NCBI GenBank assembly: GCA_964420985.1
Contig: CAYQUT010000003.1
Location: forward strand, 103,844-167,843
Reading direction: 5' to 3'
From: CAMCTV01 sp964420985
GTDB taxonomy: Bacteria; Bacteroidota; Bacteroidia; Flavobacteriales_D; Sanyastnellaceae
Length of the DNA: 64,000 nt
The notes beneath the pieces were generated by a model. That model saw only the letters and a program-made list of their open reading frames with translations. It did no database searches and was not told where the DNA came from. Position numbers and translations under genes: made by a program. Numbering within the stretch: position 1 is the stretch's first letter; each line of letters opens with the position of its first letter. Shown piece after piece: positions 45,107 to 53,125 of the stretch.

Positions 45107-48100
45107 ATGAAACACACATTTGCCATCATTGCGCTATTCATTAGCCTTGTAACACTCGGACAGAAGGATTATTTCCAACAAGAAGTCAATTTCACTATCA
45201 GTGTGAAATTGGATGATCAAAACCACTTCCTATCTGGTTATGAAACGTTAATCTATACCAATAAAAGCCCTGATGTATTGGACAAAATTTATATGCATCT
45301 TTGGCCCAACGCCTACAAAAACAAGAACACCGCATTGGCCAAACAATTGGCACGCGATAGAAATTTTGTATTGTACAGCACCCTAAAAGAGGACAAAGGG
45401 TTCATTGACTCTTTGGACTTTAAGGTCAACAATGAAAAAATCAATTGGGAATTGGATGCCAATAACATTGACATTGGAATATTGTATTTAAAACAACCTT
45501 TGCAACCCGGTCAATCCATCACCATCACCACTCCATTCCGCGTAAAACTTCCCAGTGGAAGCATCTCCAGATTGGGACATATAGGACAGAGTTATCAAAT
45601 CACGCAGTGGTATCCCAAGCCAGCTGTTTATGATCGAAACGGTTGGCACGCCATGCCCTATTTGACACAAGGAGAGTTTTATAGTGAATACGGCAGCTTT
45701 GATGTTTCCATTACTCTACCCAAAAACTATGTGGTAGGTGCCACCGGAAATTTGCAAACAGCCAGTGAAATAGCTTGGCTGGATGAACTGAGTAAAAAAG
45801 AAGAACCTTCGGATAGCATCTCCTTTGGCTCTGAATTTCCAGAAAGCAGCAGTGAATGGAAAACCATACAATACAAGCAAAGAAATGTACATGATTTTGG
45901 ATGGTTCGCAGACAAACGATGGATCGTGAGAAAAGGAAGTGTGGAAACACCTTATACCAAGACCAAAGTAACCACCTGGGCCATGTACACACCAGACAAC
46001 AAGAAAGTATGGAAGAACGCCATTGAGTACATCAACGACGCCACTTTCTACTACTCAAAATGGAATGGTGATTATCCTTATACTCAGGTAACCGCTGTTG
46101 ACGGAACCATCAGTGCCGGAGGAGGAATGGAATACCCCAATGTCACCGTTATCGGTAATGCGGGAGACACCCTTCAATTGGAAACGGTTATCATGCATGA
46201 AGTTGGACACAATTGGTTTTATGGCATTTTGGGGAGCAATGAACGCGACCACGCATGGATGGATGAAGGTTTAAATTCCTTCAATGAAGATCGCTACTTG
46301 ATGACGAAGTATGGGGCCAAAAGTGCGAGCATCAATATCGGAGCAAAATTCTTGGCCAAAAGTTTTCAATTGCCTTCATTTGATGCACGCAACTTGTCTC
46401 AATTGACCTATATGCTCACCGCAGCTTATGATATTGATCAACCCTTGCGCTGCCATTCAAACGATTACTTAAGCATTAATTACGGAGCCAACGTATACAA
46501 AAAAACGGCTGTTGTCTTTTATTACCTCCAACAATATTTGGGAGAGGAATTGTTTGACAAATGCATGCAATCTTATTTCAATCAATGGAAATTCAAACAT
46601 CCACAACCCGCTGACATCAAAGCTACCTTTGAAAAAACCACTGGTCAAGATTTGAGTTGGTTTTTTGATGAGTTCATTGAAGGAAAAGGAAAGGCAGATT
46701 ATTCATTGTTGAACGTTGCTAAAAAACACAACGTTACCAAATTATCTGAGGGCAATAAAGTGGATTATTTTTACCAAGCTCGTGTAATGAATACAGGACA
46801 AACAGAAGGTCCATGCTCTGTAACCATTGAATACAAAGACGGCAAGAAGGAAACCAAGTGGACTTCTGTCTTGAAACCAGGTCACATGGGCAAGGTGATT
46901 TTTGACATTAAAGATTACAACAACCAAACAAAACCAACTGTGCAAATCAACGCAGAGAAGTCCATTCCTGAAATATCATTCACTAACAATACTGTGCGCA
47001 AAGGAAGATTAACGCCACGCATTGAGAAGATAGATTTTCAACCTTTCACTGGAATTGCCAATGAAAAATCAACCCAAATATATTGGGTACCTGTTTTGGG
47101 ATGGAACAACTACGATAAGTTTATGCCCGGTGTTGTATTTCATAACAAAAATGTATTCAATAGAAGATGGCAATGGTCTGTGACACCTCTTTACAGCTTT
47201 CATCAAAAAGATTTGTCCGGATTAGCAAAAGCTAGTTTGCGTCTGGGTAAGTTCACTTTGGGTGCCAATGCCAAACAGTTCTACTTTGCAGACTTAACCG
47301 AAAACCTCAATGGCAATGAAATCTTTTTCCATTCAAAATATCAAACGGTGAAACCGTATATCACCTTTAGTACAAAAGGGAAACCTGAGAATTACCACAA
47401 CAAGTTCAATTTTGATGTTCAATTGGCTGGAATTGTATTGAAGAAAATGCACACTACCAATATCACCGGAAGCGAAACCAAAAGCACACAATTACAAGAC
47501 TTTGCGCAAACTACCATACAGACAGGCAGAAACTTTGGTTTACAGCACAGAGTAGAATATCAATTACAATGGACAGGTGCTCTAGAGAATGGCAAATGGG
47601 ATGGTGATCAACGAACCACACAAATGAAGTACTCGTACAACTATAACCGAAACAATGCCAAGCGAACCATTGATTTCATTTTATTCAGCGGAGTGAACAA
47701 CTACCGAACACTAGCCGCCTTTAATCCTGAAGGAGCAACTGCCGAGACTGACTTTACATTCAACAATTTCTATTCAGGTAGAACGGAAACAGAAGGTGCA
47801 TTGAGCAGACAAATTCAAGATGGGCATGGAATGTTGTACACCCCAACGGGAAGAAGGTTTGATATCCGAATGATTTCAGGTCAAATCAGATATCGCTTAC
47901 CCATTAAATTCCCATTGTCTTTGTATACAACGGCCATGTACGGCCAGCAGAGCAATATCAACTACATTTTATCTGATAGTCGAATTTTGGATCGGAACAA
48001 TTACAATAGTCAATGGTTGTTCAGCTCGGGGGTCATTCTTCCGATTATAAAAGATGTGGTTGAAATTTATGCACCCATCGTTATGTCCCAAGAGCTCAAA

Positions 48101-48208
48101 GATACCCGAGAACAAATGGGCATCAAACCCTACCAATATATCATGTTCAAAGTGAACATTGCGGCTATGGATCCCTTTAAAATAGTGGCCAAGAACTTAT
48201 CTCGCTAA
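45107..48208 (+). CDS. M1-family metallopeptidase
   Basis: A 1033-residue exported peptidase. A signal peptide (MKHTFAIIALFISLVTLGQ) is followed by the beta-saddle domain, GGGMEYPNVTVIGN (the GAMEN-like exopeptidase motif) and HEVGHNWFYG with the third ligand Glu 18 residues after the second His (MDEG), so the zinc site is intact. The C-terminal 400 residues are beta-rich with aromatic strands, much longer than classic M1 enzymes. It may be periplasmic or outer-membrane bound, and likely trims peptides. Confidence 0.9.
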   Translation: MKHTFAIIALFISLVTLGQKDYFQQEVNFTISVKLDDQNHFLSGYETLIYTNKSPDVLDKIYMHLWPNAYKNKNTALAKQLARDRNFVLYSTLKEDKGFIDSLDFKVNNEKINWELDANNIDIGILYLKQPLQPGQSITITTPFRVKLPSGSISRLGHIGQSYQITQWYPKPAVYDRNGWHAMPYLTQGEFYSEYGSFDVSITLPKNYVVGATGNLQTASEIAWLDELSKKEEPSDSISFGSEFPESSSEWKTIQYKQRNVHDFGWFADKRWIVRKGSVETPYTKTKVTTWAMYTPDNKKVWKNAIEYINDATFYYSKWNGDYPYTQVTAVDGTISAGGGMEYPNVTVIGNAGDTLQLETVIMHEVGHNWFYGILGSNERDHAWMDEGLNSFNEDRYLMTKYGAKSASINIGAKFLAKSFQLPSFDARNLSQLTYMLTAAYDIDQPLRCHSNDYLSINYGANVYKKTAVVFYYLQQYLGEELFDKCMQSYFNQWKFKHPQPADIKATFEKTTGQDLSWFFDEFIEGKGKADYSLLNVAKKHNVTKLSEGNKVDYFYQARVMNTGQTEGPCSVTIEYKDGKKETKWTSVLKPGHMGKVIFDIKDYNNQTKPTVQINAEKSIPEISFTNNTVRKGRLTPRIEKIDFQPFTGIANEKSTQIYWVPVLGWNNYDKFMPGVVFHNKNVFNRRWQWSVTPLYSFHQKDLSGLAKASLRLGKFTLGANAKQFYFADLTENLNGNEIFFHSKYQTVKPYITFSTKGKPENYHNKFNFDVQLAGIVLKKMHTTNITGSETKSTQLQDFAQTTIQTGRNFGLQHRVEYQLQWTGALENGKWDGDQRTTQMKYSYNYNRNNAKRTIDFILFSGVNNYRTLAAFNPEGATAETDFTFNNFYSGRTETEGALSRQIQDGHGMLYTPTGRRFDIRMISGQIRYRLPIKFPLSLYTTAMYGQQSNINYILSDSRILDRNNYNSQWLFSSGVILPIIKDVVEIYAPIVMSQELKDTREQMGIKPYQYIMFKVNIAAMDPFKIVAKNLSR

Positions 48209-48942
48209 TGAAGAAAAAATATTTCATTTCCGATCTCCACCTCGGCAGCCCCAATCACGAAGCCAGTTTGGATCGTGAGAAAAAGTTTGTCACCTGGTTG
48301 GATGAAGTATCCAAGGATGCAGATGAAATATTTTTGGTGGGGGATGTTTTTGACTTTTGGTTTGAATACAAAAGAGCTGTACCCAGGGGATTTGTGAGAT
48401 GCCTCGGCAAAATAGCGACATTAACCGATCAAGGAATTAAAATACATTGGTTCACGGGCAACCATGACATGTGGATTTTTGATTATTTGCCCAAAGAATG
48501 TGGCATCATACTCCATCGAAAACCCATTGTTATTGAATACAACAACCAGAAAATGTACATTGGACATGGAGATGGATTGGGACCCGGTGACCACAGTTAT
48601 AAATTCATGAAACGTTTTTTTGACTCTCAATTGTGTCAATGGTTGTTTGCTAGGCTTCACCCCAATTTTGGCGTTTGGTTGGCTTCAAGCCTCTCGGGAT
48701 ATAGTCGAGGTAAAGGCATGGAAAAGGATAAGATTTTTCATGGTGAGAAGGAATGGCTGTTTCAATATTGCAGGAGCTTAGAGAAAGAAACCCATCACGA
48801 CTATTATGTCTTTGGACACCGTCACTACCCCAACGTGATGGCTGTGGGAGAAAACAGCCAATACATCAATCTAGGAGATTGGATACAACACTTCACCTAT
48901 GCCGTTTGGGATGAAGATGGCGTAAGGTTGGAGAAGGCATAA
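48208..48942 (+). CDS. lpxH: UDP-2,3-diacylglucosamine hydrolase
   Basis: A 244-residue metallophosphoesterase that splits UDP-2,3-diacylglucosamine to lipid X in lipid A synthesis. Motifs are YFISDLHLGS, FLVGDVFDFWFEY, FTGNHDMW, IGHGDGLGPGD and YVFGHRHYP. The pattern GDxFDxW is typical of LpxH rather than general phosphoesterases. Its ATG overlaps the M1 stop (TAATG). It closes the run that began with lpxK, so two lipid A genes bracket three unrelated ones. Confidence 0.9.
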   Translation: MKKKYFISDLHLGSPNHEASLDREKKFVTWLDEVSKDADEIFLVGDVFDFWFEYKRAVPRGFVRCLGKIATLTDQGIKIHWFTGNHDMWIFDYLPKECGIILHRKPIVIEYNNQKMYIGHGDGLGPGDHSYKFMKRFFDSQLCQWLFARLHPNFGVWLASSLSGYSRGKGMEKDKIFHGEKEWLFQYCRSLEKETHHDYYVFGHRHYPNVMAVGENSQYINLGDWIQHFTYAVWDEDGVRLEKA

Positions 48943-49089
48943 ACAAAATGTTATGCATTCCTATTCGTTTTGATTCGATTGAAAATTGTGGAAAAACGAG
49001 CCGTTTTGCTCATAAATCACGCATAAAGTTTTCTGTAAAAAAGAAGCTGTCAAGCGAAAGATAACTGAAATTCGCAGAAATATTTAAAC

Positions 49090-49311
49090 ATGTCAAAGCG
49101 ATTTCAATTTTGGTATTTAATCTTGAGCCCAGCGCTCTTTTTATTGAGTTGGTACATTGGACATCGATTGTACACGCACTTTATTGAGAATGCCCAAGGC
49201 CTTGGGGTTCAACCGGACCGATCGCTTTGGTATGCCACAATATTTACTAGCATATACCTGGTTGCATTCCTAGTTATCAAAGATCTTTATCCCAATAAAG
49301 AAAAAAATTAA
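49090..49311 (+). CDS. Small two-helix membrane protein of unknown function
   Basis: A 73-residue protein with two hydrophobic helices (FWYLILSPALFLLSWYI and LWYATIFTSIYLVAFLVI) joined by a polar loop, and a charged tail (KDLYPNKEKN). It fits between lpxH and recA on the same strand. The family is not recognised. The 147 bases before it hold no gene or clear promoter. Confidence 0.65.
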   Translation: MSKRFQFWYLILSPALFLLSWYIGHRLYTHFIENAQGLGVQPDRSLWYATIFTSIYLVAFLVIKDLYPNKEKN

Positions 49312-49321
49312 CCGTTGTAAA

Positions 49322-49350
49322 TTGGTTACAAGCTAGAGTGAAAACATTTG
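49322..49350 (+). promoter_or_regulatory. Predicted recA promoter (TTG-N18-AACATTTG)
   Basis: TTG at 49322-49324 and AACATTTG at 49343-49350 (one base off TAnnTTTG) with an 18-base spacer, giving a leader of about 17 bases before the ATG at 49373. No SOS-box-like palindrome was recognised. Confidence 0.5.
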
Positions 49351-49372
49351 TAAAATTTAAAAATCTAACGCA

Positions 49373-50383
49373 ATGTCTGAAGTAAACAAAGAAAAATTGA
49401 AGGCCCTTCAAATGGCCATGGATAAATTGGAAAAAACCTATGGCAAAGGAGCCGTAATGAAATTGGGAGATGATGTGGTGGAGGCCATGGAAGTGATTCC
49501 CAGTGGATCGGTTGGCTTGGACAGTGCATTGGGCATTGGCGGTTATCCCAAAGGTCGTATCGTAGAAATTTATGGCCCTGAATCTTCTGGTAAAACCACT
49601 CTTGCCATTCATGCCATAGCCGAGGCACAAAAGCAAGGCGGTATCTGCGCCATCATCGATGCTGAGCATGCCTTTGATAAATTCTATGCAGAAGCCTTGG
49701 GCGTTGATACTGAAAATTTATTGATCTCTCAACCTGATAATGGCGAGCAAGGTTTGGAAATTGCTGACAACTTGATTCGCTCCGGTGCCATTGATTTGAT
49801 TGTCATTGACTCCGTAGCGGCGTTGACACCTCGTTCTGAAATTGAAGGTGAGATGGGTGATTCCAACGTAGGTGTTCAAGCGCGTTTGATGTCCAAAGCA
49901 TTGCGCAAGCTCACAGCCTCTATCAGCAAAACAAAGTGCTGCTGCATCTTCATCAACCAATTGCGTGAAAAGATTGGAGTGATGTTCGGCAATCCTGAAA
50001 CCACCACGGGTGGTAATGCATTGAAGTTTTATGCGTCCGTTCGTATTGACATCCGCCGTTCAACGCAAATCAAGGATGGAGAAAATGCTGTTGGTAACCG
50101 CACCAAAGTAAAAGTGGTGAAAAACAAAGTGGCACCACCCTTCCGTCAAGCTGAGTTTGATATTATTTATGGGCAAGGCATTTCCTTGTTGGGAGAAATC
50201 ATAGACATGGGGGTTGACCACAATGTCATCAAGAAAAGTGGAAGCTGGTTCAGCTATGGTGATACCAAGTTGGGTCAAGGAAGAGATGCTGTAAAACAGT
50301 TGTTGGAAGACAACCCAGAATTGAAAGAGGAAATCGAAACCAAAGTGAGGGCGGCCATTTCTACAGCAAAAGCGGAAGCTTAA
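49373..50383 (+). CDS. recA: Recombinase RecA
   Basis: A 336-residue recombinase for strand exchange and SOS induction. Walker A GPESSGKTTLAIHAIAEAQ lies near residue 65, Walker B LIVIDSVAALTPRSEIEG near 140, loop L1 follows, then FINQLREKIGVMFGNPETTTGG. Length and all signatures are canonical. It has its own promoter and a perfect terminator. Confidence 0.98.
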   Translation: MSEVNKEKLKALQMAMDKLEKTYGKGAVMKLGDDVVEAMEVIPSGSVGLDSALGIGGYPKGRIVEIYGPESSGKTTLAIHAIAEAQKQGGICAIIDAEHAFDKFYAEALGVDTENLLISQPDNGEQGLEIADNLIRSGAIDLIVIDSVAALTPRSEIEGEMGDSNVGVQARLMSKALRKLTASISKTKCCCIFINQLREKIGVMFGNPETTTGGNALKFYASVRIDIRRSTQIKDGENAVGNRTKVKVVKNKVAPPFRQAEFDIIYGQGISLLGEIIDMGVDHNVIKKSGSWFSYGDTKLGQGRDAVKQLLEDNPELKEEIETKVRAAISTAKAEA

Positions 50384-50436
50384 TTTTTCCTATCCGCCCA
50401 TAAAGAAAAAGGTTTTTAGACGTCATTACCCAATAG

Positions 50437-50467
50437 CAAGGACTGCATCTGCAGTCCTTGTTTTTTT
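50437..50467 (+). terminator. Rho-independent terminator of recA
   Basis: A perfect 11-bp stem (50437-50447 with 50450-50460) followed by seven T. Confidence 0.93.
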
Positions 50468-50492
50468 GTAGATAATTCGGCTAGGCTCTTTG

Positions 50493-50500
50493 TATTTTCG
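50493..50500 (+). promoter_or_regulatory. Possible -7 box (TATTTTCG) of the TPR lipoprotein
   Basis: TTCG variant of TAnnTTTG, eight bases before the ATG at 50509. Confidence 0.35.
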
Positions 50501-50508
50501 TAATCCAA

Positions 50509-51549
50509 ATGAAAGAAATGCAAAAAGCAATAATAGCGTTGATGGGAGTTGTTTTCACCGCCATGGTTTGGACGGCCTGCGGAGGAGGAACACCGCCCGA
50601 AATGATGACCAGTACCAACGGACCTGATGCCACATTGGACTCGCTCAATCAAGCCATTAAGGATGAACCTGACAATTACAAACATTACATTTCCCGCTCC
50701 AAGTATCTCAGTTCAAAATCAAGATTTGCAGATGCCTTGAGGGATTTGGATCGCGCGTTGGGTTTGGATAGCATGCAAGCCGAGATCTATTTGGAGAAGG
50801 GAGAATTGTATTGGATGCAGAAGGATGTTAAAAATGCTTTTGCCCAGTACAAAAAATCGATCGAAAAAAACAACCAATACGTACCTGGATTGATCAAAAC
50901 AGCCTCCATTGAAATTGTATTAAACAACTACGACCAAGCATTGAAATATTTGGACGACGCCTTGAAAGTTGAGGTCACCAATCCAGAGGTGTATTACTTC
51001 AAAGGCCGATTGTTCAAAACCAAAGGGGACACCGCTACGGCCATATCTTCCTACCAAACAGCTGTTGAATTGAATCCACAATTTTATGACGCCTACGTTG
51101 AATTGGCCTTGTTGGTGGCGAATCAAAAAAATGACTTGGCGGAGGAATATTACAAAACAGCCATTGGCGTAAGACCCAGAAGCGTTGAAGTATGGTACAA
51201 CAGAGCCATGTTCTTACAGGAAAACGGATACAGAAAACCAGAATACTATACCAGGGCATTGGCCTGTTATGATACCATTGCACAGATAGATCAAAACTTC
51301 TCGGCGGCCTATTACAACAAGGGCTTTATCTATTGCACGTATTTGAATGAGTACACCAAGGGGATAGAACAATTTACCAAGGCCATTGAGCGCTATCCTT
51401 CCTACTTCCAGGCATTTTATAGTCGTGGGGTATGCTATGAAAAGATGAATAACCGCAAGCTCGCTTTGGCGGACTATGAGCAAGCCCTAAAAATCAAACC
51501 AGACTATGATGACGCAGCGATAGGAAAAGGAAGGATTTTGGGGAGGTGA
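50509..51549 (+). CDS. TPR-repeat lipoprotein
   Basis: A 346-residue exported protein. The signal ends VFTAMVWTACGGG (a loose lipobox), then about seven tetratricopeptide repeats (for example KHYISRSKYLSSKSRFADALRDL, AEIYLEKGELYWMQKDVKNAF and ALADYEQALKIKPDYDDA). The family scaffolds protein complexes in the envelope. It stands alone: the recA terminator precedes it and the repeat cluster follows. Confidence 0.88.
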   Translation: MKEMQKAIIALMGVVFTAMVWTACGGGTPPEMMTSTNGPDATLDSLNQAIKDEPDNYKHYISRSKYLSSKSRFADALRDLDRALGLDSMQAEIYLEKGELYWMQKDVKNAFAQYKKSIEKNNQYVPGLIKTASIEIVLNNYDQALKYLDDALKVEVTNPEVYYFKGRLFKTKGDTATAISSYQTAVELNPQFYDAYVELALLVANQKNDLAEEYYKTAIGVRPRSVEVWYNRAMFLQENGYRKPEYYTRALACYDTIAQIDQNFSAAYYNKGFIYCTYLNEYTKGIEQFTKAIERYPSYFQAFYSRGVCYEKMNNRKLALADYEQALKIKPDYDDAAIGKGRILGR

Positions 51550-51572
51550 TTGGGGGAAGTGGGAAGAGGTAA

Positions 51573-51625
51573 GAGGAAAGAGGAAAGAGGAAAGAGGAAA
51601 GAGGAAAGAGGAAAGAGGAAAGAGG
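51573..51625 (+). repeat. 7-bp tandem repeat (GAGGAAA, seven full copies)
   Basis: Seven perfect copies plus four bases of GAGGAAA, with a purine-rich lead-in from 51556. It opens a gene-free stretch of 767 bases (51550-52316). The lead-in resembles the one before the other repeat copy at 63762. Confidence 0.95.
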
Positions 51626-51630
51626 TTCTC

Positions 51631-51840
51631 TGTCTCGTCTTAAAATAGGTTTATAAAAAAGGCAAAATTGGAAAAAAATTTAACCCAAAATTAGGACGAG
51701 TCCATATCCCCTCCTGCTTTTGTGAAACAAAAGAAAGGAGGGGTGTCCCGACGAGCGCAAGCGCTGTCGGGACGGGGTGGTCAATGTTGATGCCTGATTT
51801 AGCTTAATCGTTTTTTGTAAATCTTTTTTAGGACGAGACA
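51631..51840. mobile_element. 210-bp hairpin-rich element with terminal inverted repeats (MITE-like), copy 1
   Basis: The ends are inverted repeats of about 30 bases: TGTCTCGTCTTAAAATAGGT at the left and, on the other strand, TGTCTCGTCCTAAAAAAGAT at the right. No transposase is inside. Two strong hairpins lie within. One is CCCCTCCT/AGGAGGGG (51708-51743) with an inner CTTTTGT/ACAAAAG stem. The other is GTCCCGAC/GTCGGGAC (51745-51773) with an inner GCGC/GCGC stem. The first 160 bases recur at 63855-64000. It is non-coding; a non-autonomous insertion element is the best guess. Confidence 0.65.
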
Positions 51841-51900
51841 GATATCGCAATGAAAAAAACAACCCATTCTAATCTGGAGCACTAATTTGCGGATTGACCC

Positions 51901-52041
51901 CGCGCCAGGGATGGGAGCGGCATCCTTTTGGGGAATGAAGAAGGTTCGAAGCATGCTTCGAACCGACGAAATGAACCAAAAGATACAGCGGACAGCCCGG
52001 TGAACGGTGGCGAAGCAAAGCGGAGCCAACGGGCAGGCGCC
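51901..52041. ncRNA. Candidate structured element (RNA-like multibranch fold)
   Basis: GCGCC (51902-51906) can pair with GGCGC (52036-52040) and enclose several helices. These are GGATG/CATCC (51909-51925); ATCCTTTTGG with CCAAAAGAT (51922-51931 with 51976-51984), which competes with the previous helix; a perfect 22-base palindrome GGTTCGAAGCA/TGCTTCGAACC (51943-51964); and GCCCG/CGGGC (51995-51999 with 52030-52034). No open frame of note exists. The pattern looks like a folded repeat or RNA rather than decayed coding DNA, but the strand and any transcript are unknown. Confidence 0.4.
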
Positions 52042-52068
52042 AGAATCAAAGGGATGAGGGAACAAGTG

Positions 52069-52122
52069 ATGAAGGGATAAAGGGATGAAGGGTTGAAGGG
52101 ATGAAGGGATGAGGGGATGAGG
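52069..52122 (+). repeat. 8-bp tandem repeat (ATGAAGGG and variants)
   Basis: Nearly seven copies of ATGAAGGG with single-base variants (ATAAAGGG, TTGAAGGG, ATGAGGGG), inside the same gene-free stretch. Confidence 0.85.
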
Positions 52123-52155
52123 TAGCGAGAGCATGAAATGCGATTCGCTATGTAG

Positions 52156-52216
52156 GGGCGAATTGACATTCGCCCGGTTGGAAGAAAAGGATGCCGGAGC
52201 GAATTGACATTCGCCC
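52156..52216. repeat. Two copies of a GCGAATTGACATTCGC hairpin
   Basis: GGGCGAAT-TGAC-ATTCGCCC (52156-52175) and GCGAAT-TGAC-ATTCGC (52199-52214) share the same 16-base core. Each core folds into a stem with a four-base loop. Confidence 0.75.
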
Positions 52217-52253
52217 CAAATGGATGAATAGGTTTGATTTAGTTTGACCGTTC

Positions 52254-52281
52254 TTTTGGAAACCTATTTGAGGATGGGACA
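52254..52281 (-). repeat. Solo terminal repeat related to the 51631-51840 element
   Basis: On the minus strand this reads TGTCCCATCCTCAAATAGGT and onward, like the ends of the MITE-like element. The similarity to its right end continues about 20 bases inward (both reach a CTAAATCA block). It looks like the remaining end of a second, mostly deleted insertion. Confidence 0.6.
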
Positions 52282-52316
52282 ATTAAATCCCTTCCCAAAC
52301 ACCACAACACGAACCC

Positions 52317-53099
52317 CTACTCCGCCTTCCTGCTGTCCCTTCTCTGCTTCACATTGTGCATGCGGATGTTGAGCATCTCAACACTCAAGCTGAAGGCCAA
52401 GGCGATGTATGCGTAGGTCTTGATGTCCACACCGTGTGGCAAATGCAAGATATGCGCGTCTTCCAAAGCTTCTAGGAAGAGGATCAAGCCGATGACCACC
52501 AAGAAGGCCAAGGCCAACATTTTCAACGTGGGATACTTCTCGATGAACTCACTTACATAGGGTGCAAACAACAACATCACTACCATCGCTACGATAACCG
52601 CCATGACCATGATGGGCACGTTGTTGGATAAGCCAACCGCTGTAATGATGCTATCAAAGGAAAACACGATGTCAATCAAAGTAATCTGCAAGATGGCTTG
52701 AACCCATGTCAATTGGCGAGAATTGGGCTTCTCCTCATGGTCAGCTTCCTTGAATTTGTGGTAAATTTCATTGGTGGTCTTGACCAACAAAAACACTCCT
52801 CCACCGAACAAGATTAAACCTCGTCCAGTAATACCAAACTCTCCAATGTGAAACAATGGCGTCACCATGTGGGCTATGAAAGAAATGGTGGACAACAAGA
52901 TGATGCGAACCACCAAAGCCAATGTCAATCCAAAAAATCGCGCACGTGCTGCATCCTTCTTGTTGGGGATCTGCCCGCAAATAATGGCAATGAAAATGAT
53001 ATTGTCGATTCCCAACACAATCTCCATTAAAATCAACGTAAACAAGTCGATGATTCCAGCGACGCTTTGAAAGGGAGCAATAAAATCTGATACTGACAT
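52317..53099 (-). CDS. TerC-family integral membrane protein
   Basis: A 260-residue membrane protein with about seven hydrophobic helices. The ATG at 53099 (MSVSDFIAPFQSV) is chosen since an exact -7 box lies six bases upstream. Typical segments are LMEIVLGIDNIIFIAIICGQ, with acidic residues in the membrane, and IDIVFSFDSIITAVGL. TerC-type proteins are linked to metal (often manganese) export or envelope metal supply; the substrate here is not readable. Confidence 0.9.
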   Translation of the reverse strand: MSVSDFIAPFQSVAGIIDLFTLILMEIVLGIDNIIFIAIICGQIPNKKDAARARFFGLTLALVVRIILLSTISFIAHMVTPLFHIGEFGITGRGLILFGGGVFLLVKTTNEIYHKFKEADHEEKPNSRQLTWVQAILQITLIDIVFSFDSIITAVGLSNNVPIMVMAVIVAMVVMLLFAPYVSEFIEKYPTLKMLALAFLVVIGLILFLEALEDAHILHLPHGVDIKTYAYIALAFSLSVEMLNIRMHNVKQRRDSRKAE

Positions 53100-53105
53100 A
53101 GGGAA

Positions 53106-53113
53106 CAAATATA
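53106..53113 (-). promoter_or_regulatory. Predicted -7 box (TATATTTG) of terC
   Basis: Exact TAnnTTTG on the minus strand, six bases before the ATG at 53099. Confidence 0.5.
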
Positions 53114-53125
53114 AGTCGGAATGCA

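Noticed and set aside
48943..49089. Regulatory RNA or terminator upstream of the small membrane protein
   Set aside because: Only a weak GAGC/GCTC stem and no T tract; nothing convincing.
51631..52281. Complete insertion sequence with transposase
   Set aside because: The inverted ends are clear, but no frame between them codes for a transposase; short frames in the area have no family features.
51550..52316. CRISPR array
   Set aside because: The tandem units are 7 and 8 bases with no spacers, and no cas genes are present.
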